Shown here in pieces: positions 8,198-19,532 of a stretch of 64,000 nt of DNA (positions are counted from its first letter, which is position 1; every line of letters starts with the position of its first letter). The stretch comes from Achromobacter sp. B7. GTDB taxonomy: Bacteria > Pseudomonadota > Gammaproteobacteria > Burkholderiales > Burkholderiaceae_B. The stretch is taken from the NCBI RefSeq assembly GCF_003600685.1, contig NZ_CP032084.1, forward strand, positions 1,240,001-1,304,000, written 5' to 3'. Both the position numbers and the translations under genes were made by a program. A model generated the notes under the pieces. The model made no database searches. It worked only from the letters and a program-made list of their open reading frames with translations, and was not told where the DNA came from.

Positions 8198-9561
8198 ACG
8201 CGCCCGACCTGTACAAGCAGTTCGCGCAAGGGCTTGATCCCAACCCGCTGAACGACCTGTCCAATTCGATGTGCCTGCATGGCCGGCACATCAAGCCGCA
8301 GATCATGGCCGACGTCGACGGCGCCAACTGGCGCCTCGAAGACTACGTCAAGCGCGGCGGCTACGAAGCCCTGAAGAAGATCCTGACCACCGGCATGAAG
8401 CCGGAGGACGTGATCGCCGAAGTCAAGGCATCGGGCTTGCGCGGCCGTGGCGGCGCGGGTTTCCCGACCGGCCTGAAGTGGAGCTTCATGCCGCGTGCGT
8501 TCCCCGGCCAGAAGTACCTCGTCTGCAACTCGGACGAAGGCGAGCCCGGCACGTTCAAGGACCGCGACATCCTGCGCTTCAATCCGCACATCGTGATTGA
8601 AGGCATGGCGATCGCGGCCTACGCCATGGGCATCAGCGTCGGCTACAACTACATCCACGGCGAAATCTTCGAAGTGTACGAACGCTTTGAAGAAGCGCTG
8701 GAAGAGGCGCGCGCCGCCGGGTTCCTGGGCGACAAGATCCTGGGTTCGGACTACAGCTTTCAGCTGCATGCGTTCCACGGTTACGGCGCCTACATCTGTG
8801 GCGAAGAAACCGCGCTGCTGGAATCGCTGGAAGGCAAGAAGGGCCAACCGCGCTTCAAGCCGCCGTTCCCGGCCAGCTTCGGCCTGTACGGCAAGCCCAC
8901 CACGATCAACAACACGGAAACGTTCGCGGCTGTGCCGTGGATCATCCGTAACAGCGGCCAGGCCTACCTGGAAGTCGGCAAGCCGAACAACGGCGGCACC
9001 AAGCTGTTCTCGATCACCGGCGACGTCGAACGGCCCGGCAACTACGAGATCCCGCTGGGCACCCCGTTCTCGACGCTGCTTGAACTGGCGGGCGGCATGC
9101 GCGGTGGCAAGAAACTGAAGGCGGTGATCCCTGGCGGGTCCAGCGCCCCGGTGCTGCCGGCCGACATCATCATGGAATGCACGATGGACTATGACTCCAT
9201 CGCCAAGGCCGGCTCGATGCTCGGTTCTGGCGCGGTGATCGTCATGGACGAAACGCGTTGCATGGTGAAGTCGCTGCTGCGTCTGTCGTACTTCTATTTC
9301 GAGGAAAGCTGCGGCCAGTGCACGCCGTGCCGCGAAGGCACCGGCTGGCTCTACCGCATGGTGCATCGCATCGAAAACGGTCACGGCCGTCCGGAAGATC
9401 TGGACTTGCTGGACAACGTGGCAGGCAACATCATGGGCCGCACCATCTGCGCCCTGGGTGACGCCGCCGCCATGCCCGTCCGTGGCTTCCTCAAGCATTT
9501 TCGCGACGAATTCGCGCACCACATCGAGCATAAGTCTTGTGTGGTCCCGCAATATCTGTAG
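8194..9561 (+). CDS. nuoF: NADH-quinone oxidoreductase subunit F (NADH- and FMN-binding)
   Basis: The 455-residue flavoprotein is where NADH is oxidised. The glycine-rich [20 protein letters not shown] binds NADH/FMN. Cluster N3 ligands are in [11 protein letters not shown], with a further Cys in RTICALGD. I chose ATG 8194, which overlaps the nuoE stop and has AAGGAGAG 9 bases upstream; it gives the usual N-terminus [11 protein letters not shown]. An upstream ATG in the same frame would lie inside nuoE. Confidence 0.97.
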   Translation: MNAPDLYKQFAQGLDPNPLNDLSNSMCLHGRHIKPQIMADVDGANWRLEDYVKRGGYEALKKILTTGMKPEDVIAEVKASGLRGRGGAGFPTGLKWSFMPRAFPGQKYLVCNSDEGEPGTFKDRDILRFNPHIVIEGMAIAAYAMGISVGYNYIHGEIFEVYERFEEALEEARAAGFLGDKILGSDYSFQLHAFHGYGAYICGEETALLESLEGKKGQPRFKPPFPASFGLYGKPTTINNTETFAAVPWIIRNSGQAYLEVGKPNNGGTKLFSITGDVERPGNYEIPLGTPFSTLLELAGGMRGGKKLKAVIPGGSSAPVLPADIIMECTMDYDSIAKAGSMLGSGAVIVMDETRCMVKSLLRLSYFYFEESCGQCTPCREGTGWLYRMVHRIENGHGRPEDLDLLDNVAGNIMGRTICALGDAAAMPVRGFLKHFRDEFAHHIEHKSCVVPQYL

Positions 9562-9576
9562 GTCTCAGGAACAGCA

Positions 9577-11904
9577 ATGGTTGAACTAACCGTCGACGGC
9601 AATCAGGTCGAAGTGCCCGAAGGCAGCATGGTCATGCATGCCGCTCAGAAAGTCGGGCTTTACGTGCCGCATTTCTGCTACCACAAGAAACTGTCCATCG
9701 CGGCCAACTGCCGGATGTGCCTGGTTGAAGTGGAAAAAGCGCCCAAGGCGCTGCCCGCCTGCGCCACGCCCGTGACCAACGGCATGGTCGTCCACACCTG
9801 CTCTGAAAAGGCTCGCGCCGCTCAGAAGTCGGTGATGGAATTCTTGCTCATCAATCACCCCCTCGACTGCCCGATCTGCGATCAGGGCGGCGAATGCCAG
9901 TTGCAGGATCTGGCCGTGGGCTACGGTGGCTCTTCCTCGCGGTACCAAGAGGAAAAGCGCGTCGTGTTCCACAAGGACCTGGGTCCGCTGGTTTCCGCCG
10001 AGGAAATGACCCGCTGCATCCACTGCACCCGCTGCGTGCGCTTCGGCCAGGAAATTGCCGGCGTCATGGAATTGGGCATGCTGGGCCGTGGCGAACACTC
10101 CGAGATCACGACGTTCGTCGGCCGCTCGATCGAGTCCGAGCTCTCGGGCAACATGATCGACATCTGTCCGGTGGGCGCGCTGACCTCCAAGCCTTTCCGC
10201 TACAGCGCCCGTACCTGGGAATTGGCCCGCCGCCGCTCGGTCAGCCCGCACGACAGCCTGGGCGCCAACCTGGTGGTTCAGGTCAAGGGCGACCGCGTCA
10301 TGCGCGTGGTGCCTTTCGAAGACGACGCCGTCAACGAATGCTGGATCAGCGACCGCGACCGCTTCTCGTACGAAGGCCTGAACAGCGACGACCGCCTGAC
10401 CGCCCCGATGATCAAGGGCACCGACGGCAAGTGGCAGGAAGCCTCGTGGGCCGACGCGCTGCAAGCCGTGGCGCAAGGCCTGTCGCGCGTTCGCGACAGC
10501 TTCGGCGCCGGCCAGATCGGTGCCTTGGCTTCCGAATACGCCACCACGGAAGAATATGCGTTGCTGGGCCGCCTGGTCCGCGCGCTGGGTTCCGAGAACA
10601 TCGACTTCCGCCTGCGCCAGACCGACCCGGCCTTTGACGCCGCGTTGACCGGCGCACCGTGGCTGGGCATGCCCATCGCTGAACTCGACAACCTGGACCG
10701 CGTCCTGGTCGTCGGCTCGTTCCTGCGCAAGGACCACCCGCTGATGGCGCAACGCCTGCGCCAGGCCGCCAAGCGCGGCACGCAGATCCTGATGGTCGAC
10801 AGCGCCGCTGACGATCCCCTGCTGCCCGTCGCCGCCCGCATCACCGTGGCGCCGTCCGAGCTGCCGCGCGCGCTGGCCGAAGTGGCCGTTGCCCTGGCGC
10901 AAGCCAAGGAACAAGGCGTGCCGGCCGAATTCGCCTCGGTCACCCCGGGCGAAAACGCCAAGCTCATCGCCGCCAGCCTGGCTTCCGGCGCCAACACCGC
11001 CGTGCTGCTGGGCAACATGGCCGTGGCCAGTGCGCAAGCGACGACGCTGGCCGCCAACGGCCGCGCCGTGGCGAACCTGGCCGGTGGCAAGTTCGGCTTC
11101 CTGACCTCTGGCGGCAACACCGTCGGTGGTTACCTGGCCGGCGCTGTTCCGGGCAAGGGCGGCAAGACCGCCGCTGCCATGCTGGCCGAGCCGCTCAAGG
11201 CCTACATCGTGTTGCACGCCGAACCGCTGCTGGACGCCGATAACGGCCAGCAAGCCATCGCCGCGCTGCGCGGCGCGCAGTTCGCCGTGGCCTTGACGCC
11301 GTACCGTTCGGCAGCCGCCGAATGGGCCGACGTCATGCTGCCGGTGTCGCCGTTCACCGAAACGTCGGGCACCTTCGTCAACGCGCAAGGCCTGGCCCAA
11401 AGCTTCAAGGGCACGGTTGCACCGATGGGTCAGACGCGTCCGGGCTGGAAGGTCCTGCGCGTGCTGGGCAACGTGCTGCATCTGGCCGGCTTTGACGATG
11501 AAACGTCGGAATCGGTGCGCGATGCCGCGCTGGCCGGCGGCATCGAAGGCCGCTTGTCCAACGACGTCAAGGCGCCGCTGGGCCTGGGCCAAGCGCTGAC
11601 CGGCCTGGAACGCGTGGCCGATGTGCCGATCTACCGCACTGACGCCATGGTCCGTCGCTCGGAACCGCTGCAAGCGGCCCCGGCATCCCGCAAGCCCGCC
11701 GCCGCCATGAACGGCCGTACGCTCGCCAGCCTCGGCCTGAGGGCCGGAGTCAAGGTGCGTGTGGCCGGTGCCGAAGGCGCCGTCGAACTCGAAACCGTGC
11801 AGGACGATGCCGTGGCCGACCGCGCCGTGCGCATCTCCGCGGCCTTTGAAAACACCGCAGCCCTGGGTGGCGCATTCGGTCAACTCAGCGTGGAGCGTGC
11901 CTGA
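9577..11904 (+). CDS. nuoG: NADH-quinone oxidoreductase subunit G
   Basis: This is the 775-residue, 75-kDa-type subunit. An N-terminal ferredoxin domain carries N1b ([16 protein letters not shown], then PACATPV). [18 protein letters not shown] provides the His/Cys ligands of N5, and [12 protein letters not shown] with ICPVGAL provides N4. A molybdopterin-oxidoreductase-like domain follows, but where some bacterial NuoG have four cysteines for N7 this protein reads [11 protein letters not shown]7 is therefore absent, as in the mitochondrial form. The stop overlaps the nuoH start by one base (TGATG). Confidence 0.96.
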   Translation: MVELTVDGNQVEVPEGSMVMHAAQKVGLYVPHFCYHKKLSIAANCRMCLVEVEKAPKALPACATPVTNGMVVHTCSEKARAAQKSVMEFLLINHPLDCPICDQGGECQLQDLAVGYGGSSSRYQEEKRVVFHKDLGPLVSAEEMTRCIHCTRCVRFGQEIAGVMELGMLGRGEHSEITTFVGRSIESELSGNMIDICPVGALTSKPFRYSARTWELARRRSVSPHDSLGANLVVQVKGDRVMRVVPFEDDAVNECWISDRDRFSYEGLNSDDRLTAPMIKGTDGKWQEASWADALQAVAQGLSRVRDSFGAGQIGALASEYATTEEYALLGRLVRALGSENIDFRLRQTDPAFDAALTGAPWLGMPIAELDNLDRVLVVGSFLRKDHPLMAQRLRQAAKRGTQILMVDSAADDPLLPVAARITVAPSELPRALAEVAVALAQAKEQGVPAEFASVTPGENAKLIAASLASGANTAVLLGNMAVASAQATTLAANGRAVANLAGGKFGFLTSGGNTVGGYLAGAVPGKGGKTAAAMLAEPLKAYIVLHAEPLLDADNGQQAIAALRGAQFAVALTPYRSAAAEWADVMLPVSPFTETSGTFVNAQGLAQSFKGTVAPMGQTRPGWKVLRVLGNVLHLAGFDDETSESVRDAALAGGIEGRLSNDVKAPLGLGQALTGLERVADVPIYRTDAMVRRSEPLQAAPASRKPAAAMNGRTLASLGLRAGVKVRVAGAEGAVELETVQDDAVADRAVRISAAFENTAALGGAFGQLSVERA

Positions 11905-12977
11905 TGGAATGGCTTAATGTTCTTGAGAGCCACGGGCAGCAATTGCTGGGCCCGACGGTTTGGATGGTCCTCTGGACCCTCATCAAGATTGTGATCATCG
12001 CCGTGCCGATCATTCTGTGCGTTGCGTACCTGACGTACTGGGAACGCAAGATGATTGGCGCCATGCATGTGCGCGTGGGTCCGAACCGTGTCGGGTTCAG
12101 GGGGCTGTTGCAGCCGTTTGCCGACGTGTTCAAGCTGCTGACCAAGGAAGTCATCGTCCCCAGCGAAGCCAACAAGGTGCTGTTCGTCGTGGCCCCCGTG
12201 GTCACGCTGATGCCCGCGCTGGCTGCCTGGGCCGTGATTCCTTTTGGTCCTGATGTCGTGCTGGCCAACGTCAACGCCGGCCTGCTGTACATCATGGCTA
12301 TTACGTCGATCGGCGTGTATGGCGTGATCGTGGCGGGCTGGGCGTCGAACTCCAAGTACGCGTTCCTGGGCGCGCTGCGCGCTTCGGCACAGATGCTGTC
12401 CTACGAATTGGCCATCGGCTTCGTGCTTGTCACGGTGCTGCTGGTGTCGGGCAGCCTGAACATGTCCGAGATCGTCAACGTTCAGAACCGCGGCTGGTTT
12501 GCCGACAAGGGCCTGACGTTCATGTCCTGGAACTGGCTGCCGCTGTTGCCGCTGTTCGTGATCTACGTCGTGGCTATCGTGGCTGAAACCAACCGTCACC
12601 CGTTCGACGTCGTCGAAGGCGAATCGGAAATCGTGGCCGGCCACATGGTCGAGTACTCGGGTATGGCTTTCGCCCTGTTCTTCCTGGGTGAATACGCCAA
12701 CATGATCCTGCTGTCCTGCATGGCGTCGATCATGTTCCTGGGCGGCTGGGCTTCCCCGATCGACATCGCGCCGCTGACCTGGATTCCGGGTTGGATCTGG
12801 CTGGGTCTGAAGACGTTCGTTGTGGTCTCGTTGTTTGTGTGGTTCCGCGCTTCGTTCCCGCGCTACCGCTATGACCAGATCATGCGTTTGGGTTGGAAAA
12901 TCTTCATCCCGCTGACCGGCGTTTGGCTGGTCGTGGTGGCGATCTGGATGCAGACGCCCTGGAACATTTGGCGCTAA
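11904..12977 (+). CDS. nuoH: NADH-quinone oxidoreductase subunit H
   Basis: The 357-residue subunit has eight or nine transmembrane helices (ND1 type) and links the quinone site to the proton-pumping arm. Conserved segments seen are [21 protein letters not shown] near the N-terminus and [19 protein letters not shown] in a cytoplasmic loop rich in acidic residues important for quinone coupling. Length is typical. Confidence 0.97.
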   Translation: MEWLNVLESHGQQLLGPTVWMVLWTLIKIVIIAVPIILCVAYLTYWERKMIGAMHVRVGPNRVGFRGLLQPFADVFKLLTKEVIVPSEANKVLFVVAPVVTLMPALAAWAVIPFGPDVVLANVNAGLLYIMAITSIGVYGVIVAGWASNSKYAFLGALRASAQMLSYELAIGFVLVTVLLVSGSLNMSEIVNVQNRGWFADKGLTFMSWNWLPLLPLFVIYVVAIVAETNRHPFDVVEGESEIVAGHMVEYSGMAFALFFLGEYANMILLSCMASIMFLGGWASPIDIAPLTWIPGWIWLGLKTFVVVSLFVWFRASFPRYRYDQIMRLGWKIFIPLTGVWLVVVAIWMQTPWNIWR

Positions 12978-12998
12978 GCCGCCAGGCAGAGGCAGGAT

Positions 12999-13487
12999 AT
13001 GGAAGCGATCAAAGATTTCTTCGGCAGCCTGATGCTGACCGAGTTGCTCAAGGGCATGCGCCTGACGGGCAAGTACTTTTTCAAGCGCAAGGTCACCTTG
13101 CGTTACCCGCAGGAAAAAACGCCGACGTCGGCGCGATTCCGCGGCCTGCACGCGTTGCGCCGCTACCCCAACGGGGAAGAGCGCTGCATTGCGTGCAAGC
13201 TGTGTGAAGCCGTGTGCCCGGCCTTGGCGATCACCATCGAATCGGACCAGCGCGAGGACGGCACCCGCCGCACCACGCGTTACGACATCGATCTGACCAA
13301 GTGCATTTTCTGCGGCTTCTGTGAAGAAAGCTGCCCCGTGGACTCGATCGTGGAAACCCATATCCACGAATACCACGGTGAAAAGCGCGGCGACCTGTAT
13401 TTCACCAAAGACATGCTGCTCGCCGTGGGCGATCGCTACGAAGCCGACATCGCCCGCCGCCGGGCCGACGACGCTCCTTACCGTTGA
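12999..13487 (+). CDS. nuoI: NADH-quinone oxidoreductase subunit I
   Basis: The 162-residue, 23-kDa-type subunit has two 4Fe-4S ferredoxin motifs, [12 protein letters not shown] and [12 protein letters not shown], which hold clusters N6a and N6b on the path to N2. An amphipathic N-terminal stretch (about residues 1-30) fits association with the membrane. nuoJ follows after 17 bases. Confidence 0.97.
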   Translation: MEAIKDFFGSLMLTELLKGMRLTGKYFFKRKVTLRYPQEKTPTSARFRGLHALRRYPNGEERCIACKLCEAVCPALAITIESDQREDGTRRTTRYDIDLTKCIFCGFCEESCPVDSIVETHIHEYHGEKRGDLYFTKDMLLAVGDRYEADIARRRADDAPYR

Positions 13488-13504
13488 AGCCCAGGGTCTG
13501 ATCC

Positions 13505-14161
13505 ATGACTTTTACCACTGTCCTTTTCTACATACTGGCCGCCGTGCTGGTGATCGCGGCGTTCCGCGTGATCACCGCGCGCAGCCCGGTCACCGCCGTA
13601 CTTCACCTGATCCTGGCATTCTCCAACGCAGCCATGCTGTGGATGCTGCTGGGCGCTGAATTCCTGGCCTTGCTGCTGGTGCTGGTGTACGTGGGCGCCG
13701 TGATGGTGCTCTTCCTGTTCGTCGTGATGATGCTGGACATCCGCATGGACACCATGCGCCAGGGCATGAAGACCTACCTGCCGCTGGGCCTGGTGATCGG
13801 TCTGGTGCTGGTGCTGGAAATGTCCTTCGTGCTGGGTTCCACCTGGTACGGTTCGGGTCCGCAAGCCCCGGTTGCCGGCGACTACAACAACGCTCGCGCG
13901 CTTGGCGAAGTCATGTACACGCAGTATGTCTACGCCATTGAAGTGGGCGCCGCGCTGCTGCTGGTGGGTATGGTCGCCGCGATTGCGCTGACCCTGCGCC
14001 GCCGCCGCGACGTGAAGTACAACGACCCGGTAGCCGCCGTGCGCGTCCGTTCGAAGGACCGCTTCCGCATGGTCAACATGCCCGCCCAAAGCGAGCGTGC
14101 CCAGGCCAAGCGTGACGGAACGTCCGCCGCCGCCGCTGCGCCCGAAGGAGAAAAACAATGA
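13505..14161 (+). CDS. nuoJ: NADH-quinone oxidoreductase subunit J
   Basis: The 218-residue ND6-type subunit has five predicted transmembrane helices. [20 protein letters not shown] (about residues 58-77) contains the pi-bulge helix that takes part in redox coupling. After the last helix it has a charged C-terminal extension of about 50 residues rich in Arg, Lys and Ala, making it longer than the roughly 184-residue E. coli protein. The stop overlaps the nuoK start (ATGA, 14158-14161). Confidence 0.95.
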   Translation: MTFTTVLFYILAAVLVIAAFRVITARSPVTAVLHLILAFSNAAMLWMLLGAEFLALLLVLVYVGAVMVLFLFVVMMLDIRMDTMRQGMKTYLPLGLVIGLVLVLEMSFVLGSTWYGSGPQAPVAGDYNNARALGEVMYTQYVYAIEVGAALLLVGMVAAIALTLRRRRDVKYNDPVAAVRVRSKDRFRMVNMPAQSERAQAKRDGTSAAAAAPEGEKQ

Positions 14162-14466
14162 CGCTGACGCTGGCTCACTATCTGATCCTTGGGGCGATCC
14201 TGTTCGCCATCGGGATCTTCGGCATCTTCCTGAACCGCCGCAACCTGATCATTCTCTTGATGTCCATCGAGCTCGTGCTCCTGGCCGTCAACATGAACTT
14301 CGTGGCGTTCTCCAGCTGGTTCGGCGATACCGCCGGCCAGGTGTTCGTGTTCTTCATCCTGACCGTGGCCGCCGCTGAAGCGGCGATCGGCCTGGCCATT
14401 TTGGTGCTGCTGTTCCGCAACCTGAACACGATCAACGTTGACGAACTCGATCGCCTGAAGGGCTGA
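14158..14466 (+). CDS. nuoK: NADH-quinone oxidoreductase subunit K
   Basis: The 102-residue ND4L-type subunit has three transmembrane helices, with the conserved membrane glutamates in [16 protein letters not shown] and [13 protein letters not shown] that help transfer protons. GGAG lies about 8 bases before the ATG, inside the end of nuoJ, and the two genes overlap by 4 bases. Confidence 0.97.
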   Translation: MTLTLAHYLILGAILFAIGIFGIFLNRRNLIILLMSIELVLLAVNMNFVAFSSWFGDTAGQVFVFFILTVAAAEAAIGLAILVLLFRNLNTINVDELDRLKG

Positions 14467-14483
14467 CGGGGTATTGGAAGAAA

Positions 14484-16526
14484 ATGTCTAGCTCACCCAA
14501 TCTCTACTTGCTCATCGCGCTGGCACCGCTGGCCGGAGCAATTCTCGCGGGCCTTTTCGGCACCGGCTTCCTGGGCCGTCCCATCGGCCGCCGCGCGTCC
14601 CACGTCATCACCATTCTTGGCGTACTTATCTCCGCCATCGGTTCGGTGGTGGTGTTGGGCGACGTGCTCAACGGCCTGCGCTTTGACGGCGCGGTCTACA
14701 CCTGGAGCCTGATCGGCCAGACCAAGCTGGAAATCGGCTTCCTGATCGATCCCCTGTCGGCCATGATGATGGTCGTGGTCACGTCCGTATCGCTGATGGT
14801 GCACATCTACACCATCGGCTACATGGCCGATGATCCCGGCTACCAGCGCTTCTTCTCGTACATCTCGCTGTTCACGTTCTCCATGCTGATGCTGGTGATG
14901 TCGAACAACATGGTGCAGCTGTTCTTCGGCTGGGAAGCGGTGGGCCTGGTGTCGTACCTGCTGATCGGTTTCTGGTACACCCGCCCGACGGCTATCTTCG
15001 CCAACATGAAGGCATTCCTGATCAACCGCGTCGGCGACTTCGGCTTCGTGCTGGGTATCGGCCTGTTGTTCGCGTATGCCGGCACGATGCACTACGGCGA
15101 CGTCTTCGCCCAAGCCGACAAGCTGGCCACGATGACCCTGCCGGGTTCCGACTGGATGCTGCTGACGGTCGCGTGTATCTGCCTGTTCATCGGCGCCATG
15201 GGCAAATCGGCCCAGGTTCCGCTGCACGCCTGGCTGCCTGACTCGATGGAAGGCCCGACCCCGATCTCCGCGCTGATCCACGCCGCCACCATGGTGACGG
15301 CCGGTATCTTCATGGTGGCGCGCTTCTCGCCCCTGTTCGAACTGTCGGACGTGGCGCTGTCGTTCATCATCGTGATCGGCGCCATCGGTGCGCTGTTCCT
15401 GGGCATCCTGGGCATCATCCAGACGGACATCAAGCGCGTTGTCGCGTATTCCACGCTGTCGCAGCTGGGCTACATGACCGTCGCGCTGGGCGCCTCGGCC
15501 TACTCGGTGGCCATTTTCCACCTGATGACCCACGCGTTCTTCAAGGCACTGCTGTTCCTGGGCGCCGGTTCGGTCATCATCGGCATGCACCACGACCAGG
15601 ACATCCGCAACATGGGCGGCCTGCGCAAGTACATGCCCATCACCTGGATCACCTTCCTGCTGGGCACGCTGGCCCTGGTCGGCACGCCGTTCTTCTCGGG
15701 TTTCTACTCGAAGGAGAACATCATCGAAGCCGCTGGCCACGCCAACGTCTGGGGCGCAAGCTTCGCGTACTACGCCGTGCTGATCGGTGTGTTCGTGACC
15801 TCGCTTTACTCGTTCCGCGTGTACTTCCTGGTCTTCCACGGCAAGGAACGCTTTGACACCACCGACCACGGTCACGGCCATGGCCACGACGCGCATGGGC
15901 ATGACGACCACGGTCACGACGACCATGGCCACGGCCATCATGGCGGCAAGCCGCATGAGTCGCCCTGGGTGGTGACGCTGCCGCTGATCCTGCTGGCGAT
16001 TCCGTCGGTGCTGGTTGGCGCCTGGGCGGTTGACCCGATGCTGTTCGGCAAGTTCTTCAACGGCGTGATCACGGTGCTGCCGCAGCATCCGGCCATGCAC
16101 GAACTGCAAGAAGAATGGCACGGCTGGGTCGCCTATGGCCTGCATGCCTTCCAGACGCTGCCGTTCTGGCTGGTCGTTGCCGGTTTCGTCATTGCCTGGT
16201 ACTGCTACCTGATCAATCCCAAGGTTCCGGCCGCGATCAAGTCCAGCCTGTCCGGCGTCAACAAAGTGCTTGAAAACAAGTACTACGTGGATTGGGTCAA
16301 CGAGCAGATCATCGCTCGCGGCCTGCGCGCCCTGGGCCGTGGCCTGTGGAATACCGGCGACCGCGGCATCATCGATGGCCTGCTGGTAAACGGTAGCGCC
16401 CGCGTCGTGGGTTGGGTGGCAGCGGTCAGCCGCCACCTGCAATCCGGCTTCATCTATCACTACGCGTTCGCGATGATCATCGGCATCATGGCGCTGGTGA
16501 CTTTCTTTGTGCTGATTCCCCAATGA
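14484..16526 (+). CDS. nuoL: NADH-quinone oxidoreductase subunit L
   Basis: The 680-residue distal proton-pumping subunit (ND5 type) is related to Mrp antiporters. Seen are FFGWEAVGLVSYLLIGFWY with the key glutamate, GAMGKSAQVPLHAWLPDSME with the broken-helix lysine, and HAATMVTAG. After about residue 500 there are further helices and the long lateral helix region. An unusual loop at residues 458-492 is dominated by His, Asp and Gly. The protein is longer than the roughly 613-residue E. coli subunit, partly because of this loop. Confidence 0.96.
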   Translation: MSSSPNLYLLIALAPLAGAILAGLFGTGFLGRPIGRRASHVITILGVLISAIGSVVVLGDVLNGLRFDGAVYTWSLIGQTKLEIGFLIDPLSAMMMVVVTSVSLMVHIYTIGYMADDPGYQRFFSYISLFTFSMLMLVMSNNMVQLFFGWEAVGLVSYLLIGFWYTRPTAIFANMKAFLINRVGDFGFVLGIGLLFAYAGTMHYGDVFAQADKLATMTLPGSDWMLLTVACICLFIGAMGKSAQVPLHAWLPDSMEGPTPISALIHAATMVTAGIFMVARFSPLFELSDVALSFIIVIGAIGALFLGILGIIQTDIKRVVAYSTLSQLGYMTVALGASAYSVAIFHLMTHAFFKALLFLGAGSVIIGMHHDQDIRNMGGLRKYMPITWITFLLGTLALVGTPFFSGFYSKENIIEAAGHANVWGASFAYYAVLIGVFVTSLYSFRVYFLVFHGKERFDTTDHGHGHGHDAHGHDDHGHDDHGHGHHGGKPHESPWVVTLPLILLAIPSVLVGAWAVDPMLFGKFFNGVITVLPQHPAMHELQEEWHGWVAYGLHAFQTLPFWLVVAGFVIAWYCYLINPKVPAAIKSSLSGVNKVLENKYYVDWVNEQIIARGLRALGRGLWNTGDRGIIDGLLVNGSARVVGWVAAVSRHLQSGFIYHYAFAMIIGIMALVTFFVLIPQ

Positions 16527-18025
16527 TGGCAAGCGAGATGGCATCCAACACTTTCCCCTGGCTCACGCTTGCGATCTTTGTCCCGATCGTATTCGGCCTG
16601 CTGGTGCTGGCGGTGGGCCGTGACGACCGTCCCGGTCTGACGCGCGGCCTGTCGCTGGTCGGCGCCTTTGCCGGCTTCCTCGTCACGATTCCGCTCTACA
16701 CCGGTTTTGACAACACCACGGCCGCCATGCAGTTCGTGGAAAAGGCCTCGTGGATCGAAGCCTTCAACGTCAATTACCACCTGGGCATCGACGGCATTTC
16801 GCTGTGGTTCGTCCTCCTGACCGCGTTCATCACCATCATCGTGGTGCTGGCCGGCTGGGAAGTCATCACCAGTCGCGTGTCGCAGTACATGGCCGCCTTC
16901 CTGATCCTGTCGGGTCTGATGGTGGGCGTGTTCGCCGCGCTGGACGGCATGCTGTTCTACGTGTTCTTCGAAGCCACGCTGATCCCGATGTACATCATCA
17001 TCGGCGTCTGGGGCGGACCGAACCGCGTGTATGCGGCATTCAAGTTTTTCCTGTACACGTTGATGGGTTCGCTGCTGACCCTGATCGCGTTCATCTACCT
17101 GTGGCACGCATCGGGCGGTTCGTTCGACATCCTGACCTGGCACCAGGTCAAGCTTGGCCAGACACCGCAGATCCTGATCTTCGTGGCGCTGCTGGCGGCG
17201 TTCGCGGTGAAGGTGCCGATGTGGCCCGTGCACACGTGGTTGCCGGATGCTCACGTGGAAGCGCCCACGGGCGGCTCCATCGTGCTGGCCGCGATCATGC
17301 TGAAGCTGGGCGCCTATGGCTTCCTGCGCTTCTCGCTGCCGATCACGCCCGACGCCTCGCACAGCCTGGCGGGCCTGATGATCACGCTGTCGCTCATCGC
17401 GGTGATCTACATCGGCCTGGTCGCGATCATCCAGGAAGACATGAAAAAGCTGGTGGCTTATTCGTCCGTGGCCCACATGGGTTTCGTGACGCTGGGCTTC
17501 TTCATCTTCAACACGGCCGGCGTCGAAGGCGCCATCGTGCAGATGATCTCCCACGGCTTCGTGTCGGGCGCCATGTTCATGTGTATCGGCGTGCTCTATG
17601 ACCGCATGCACTCGCGCCGCATCGCCGATTACGGCGGCGTGGTCAACGTGATGCCGCGCTTCGCGACGTTCTTCATCCTGTTCTCGATGGCCAATAGCGG
17701 CCTGCCGGCCACCAGCGGTTTCGTCGGCGAGTTCATGGTGATCATGGGCGCCGTCGAACACAACTTCTGGATCGGCCTGTTGGCGGCTACCGCCCTGATC
17801 CTGGGTGCTTCGTATTCGCTGTGGATGGTCAAGCGTGTGGTCCTGGGCGACATCGCCAACGACCACGTCCGCGAGCTGACCGATATCAACCGCCGCGAAT
17901 TTGTGATTCTTGGCGTGATGGCGATCGCCGTGTTGTACATGGGGATCTATCCCAAGCCCTTTACCGACGTCATGCACGTGTCGGTCGAGGCCCTGCTGCA
18001 ACACGTTGCCGTCTCGAAACTGTAA
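16523..18025 (+). CDS. nuoM: NADH-quinone oxidoreductase subunit M
   Basis: The 500-residue ND4-type antiporter-like subunit contains FFEATLIPMYIIIGVWGG with the essential glutamate and AFAVKVPMWPVHTWLPDAHV with the essential lysine. I chose the ATG at 16523, which overlaps the nuoL stop (ATGA). In-frame ATGs at 16526 and 16538 are alternatives, and MASNTFPWLTL at 16538 is also a reasonable N-terminus. nuoN begins 9 bases downstream. Confidence 0.96.
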   Translation: MMASEMASNTFPWLTLAIFVPIVFGLLVLAVGRDDRPGLTRGLSLVGAFAGFLVTIPLYTGFDNTTAAMQFVEKASWIEAFNVNYHLGIDGISLWFVLLTAFITIIVVLAGWEVITSRVSQYMAAFLILSGLMVGVFAALDGMLFYVFFEATLIPMYIIIGVWGGPNRVYAAFKFFLYTLMGSLLTLIAFIYLWHASGGSFDILTWHQVKLGQTPQILIFVALLAAFAVKVPMWPVHTWLPDAHVEAPTGGSIVLAAIMLKLGAYGFLRFSLPITPDASHSLAGLMITLSLIAVIYIGLVAIIQEDMKKLVAYSSVAHMGFVTLGFFIFNTAGVEGAIVQMISHGFVSGAMFMCIGVLYDRMHSRRIADYGGVVNVMPRFATFFILFSMANSGLPATSGFVGEFMVIMGAVEHNFWIGLLAATALILGASYSLWMVKRVVLGDIANDHVRELTDINRREFVILGVMAIAVLYMGIYPKPFTDVMHVSVEALLQHVAVSKL

Positions 18026-18034
18026 GACAAGACA

Positions 18035-19519
18035 ATGATGCAATCCCAAATCGATTTCGCCCTGGCGGCGCCGGAAATCCTTCTGCTGGTTTCCGGCCTG
18101 GCTATCCTGCTCGTCGACGCGGTCAGCAATCACCCCGAGCGCAAGCCGACGTTCCTGCTGACCATGCTGGTATTGGGCGTGCTGACCGTTGTGTCGGCCG
18201 TGCAATGGAAGAACGGCGTTGCGGGCGCAACGTTCAATGGCCTGTACGTCACCGACGAACTGTCGCACCTGCTGAAAATCGCGTCCTACATCGCCGTGGG
18301 CGCCACGCTGGTCTATGGCCGTGTCTACGCGCAAGTGCGTGACATGCTCAAGGGCGGCGAGCTCTACGTCCTGACGTTGTTCGCGCTGCTGGGTCAGATG
18401 GTCATGATTTCCTCCGGGAACCTCATTTCCATCTACCTGGGCCTGGAACTGATGTCGCTGGCGCTGTACGCGTTGATCGCGCTGCGTCGCGACGACGTCG
18501 TGGCCACCGAAGCCGCCATGAAGTACTTCGTGCTGGGCGCGTTGGCCTCGGGCTTCCTGCTGTACGGCATGTCGATGGTCTACGGCGCCACGGGTCACCT
18601 GGACCTGGCCGAAGTGTCCAAGGTCATCGCCGCCGGCAAGGCCGAGAAGATGGCGCTGGTGTTCGGCATCGTGTTCCTGGTGTCGGGCTTGGCCTTCAAG
18701 CTGGGCGCCGTGCCGTTCCACATGTGGGTGCCGGACGTCTACCAAGGTTCGCCGACCGCCGTCACGCTGATCCTGGGCGGTGCGCCCAAGCTGGCCGCCT
18801 TCGCCATCACGCTGCGCCTGCTGGTGGATGGCCTGCATGGCCTGGCCGCCGACTGGCAGCCGATGCTGATGATCCTGGCGGTGCTGTCGCTGGCCATCGG
18901 CAACCTGACCGCCATTGTGCAGACCAACTTCAAGCGCATGCTGGCTTATTCGACCATCTCGCACATGGGCTTCGTGCTCCTGGGCCTGATGTCGGGGTCG
19001 GTCGCGGGCAAGCCGGAACTGTCGTCCGCCGCCTATGGCGCGTCGCTGTTCTACATGCTGACCTACGTGCTGACCACGCTGGCCAGCTTCGGCATCGTGC
19101 TGTTGCTGTCGCGCCAGGGTTTCGAGTGCGAGCACATCGACGACCTGAAGGGCCTGAACCGCCGCAGCCCGTGGCACGCTTTCATCGTGCTGCTGCTGAT
19201 GTTCTCGCTGGCCGGCATTCCGCCGCTGGTGGGCTTCTACGCCAAGCTGGCCGTGTTGCAAGCGTTGATCAGCGCCGGCCACGTGACGCTGGCCGTGGTG
19301 GCCGTGCTGTTCTCGCTGATCGGTGCGTTTTACTACCTGCGTGTCGTCAAGGTGGTGTACTTCGACGAGCCGGTGGCTGATGTTGCCCCGATCGTCGCCA
19401 CGGTTGGCCAGCGCGGTCTGCTGTCCATCAACGGCGCCATGATGCTGCTGCTGGGCCTGTTGCCTGGTGGTCTGATGGCGCTGTGCGTGCAGGCGATTCG
19501 TTCGTCGCTGAGCCTGTAA
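18035..19519 (+). CDS. nuoN: NADH-quinone oxidoreductase subunit N
   Basis: The 494-residue ND2-type antiporter-like subunit, the third pump module, contains the conserved [15 protein letters not shown] and [20 protein letters not shown] with the membrane lysine. Two consecutive ATGs (18035, 18038) are possible starts. It is the last complex I gene, followed closely by a DUF2818 gene. Confidence 0.96.
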   Translation: MMQSQIDFALAAPEILLLVSGLAILLVDAVSNHPERKPTFLLTMLVLGVLTVVSAVQWKNGVAGATFNGLYVTDELSHLLKIASYIAVGATLVYGRVYAQVRDMLKGGELYVLTLFALLGQMVMISSGNLISIYLGLELMSLALYALIALRRDDVVATEAAMKYFVLGALASGFLLYGMSMVYGATGHLDLAEVSKVIAAGKAEKMALVFGIVFLVSGLAFKLGAVPFHMWVPDVYQGSPTAVTLILGGAPKLAAFAITLRLLVDGLHGLAADWQPMLMILAVLSLAIGNLTAIVQTNFKRMLAYSTISHMGFVLLGLMSGSVAGKPELSSAAYGASLFYMLTYVLTTLASFGIVLLLSRQGFECEHIDDLKGLNRRSPWHAFIVLLLMFSLAGIPPLVGFYAKLAVLQALISAGHVTLAVVAVLFSLIGAFYYLRVVKVVYFDEPVADVAPIVATVGQRGLLSINGAMMLLLGLLPGGLMALCVQAIRSSLSL

Positions 19520-19532
19520 GCGGAACCCGGCC

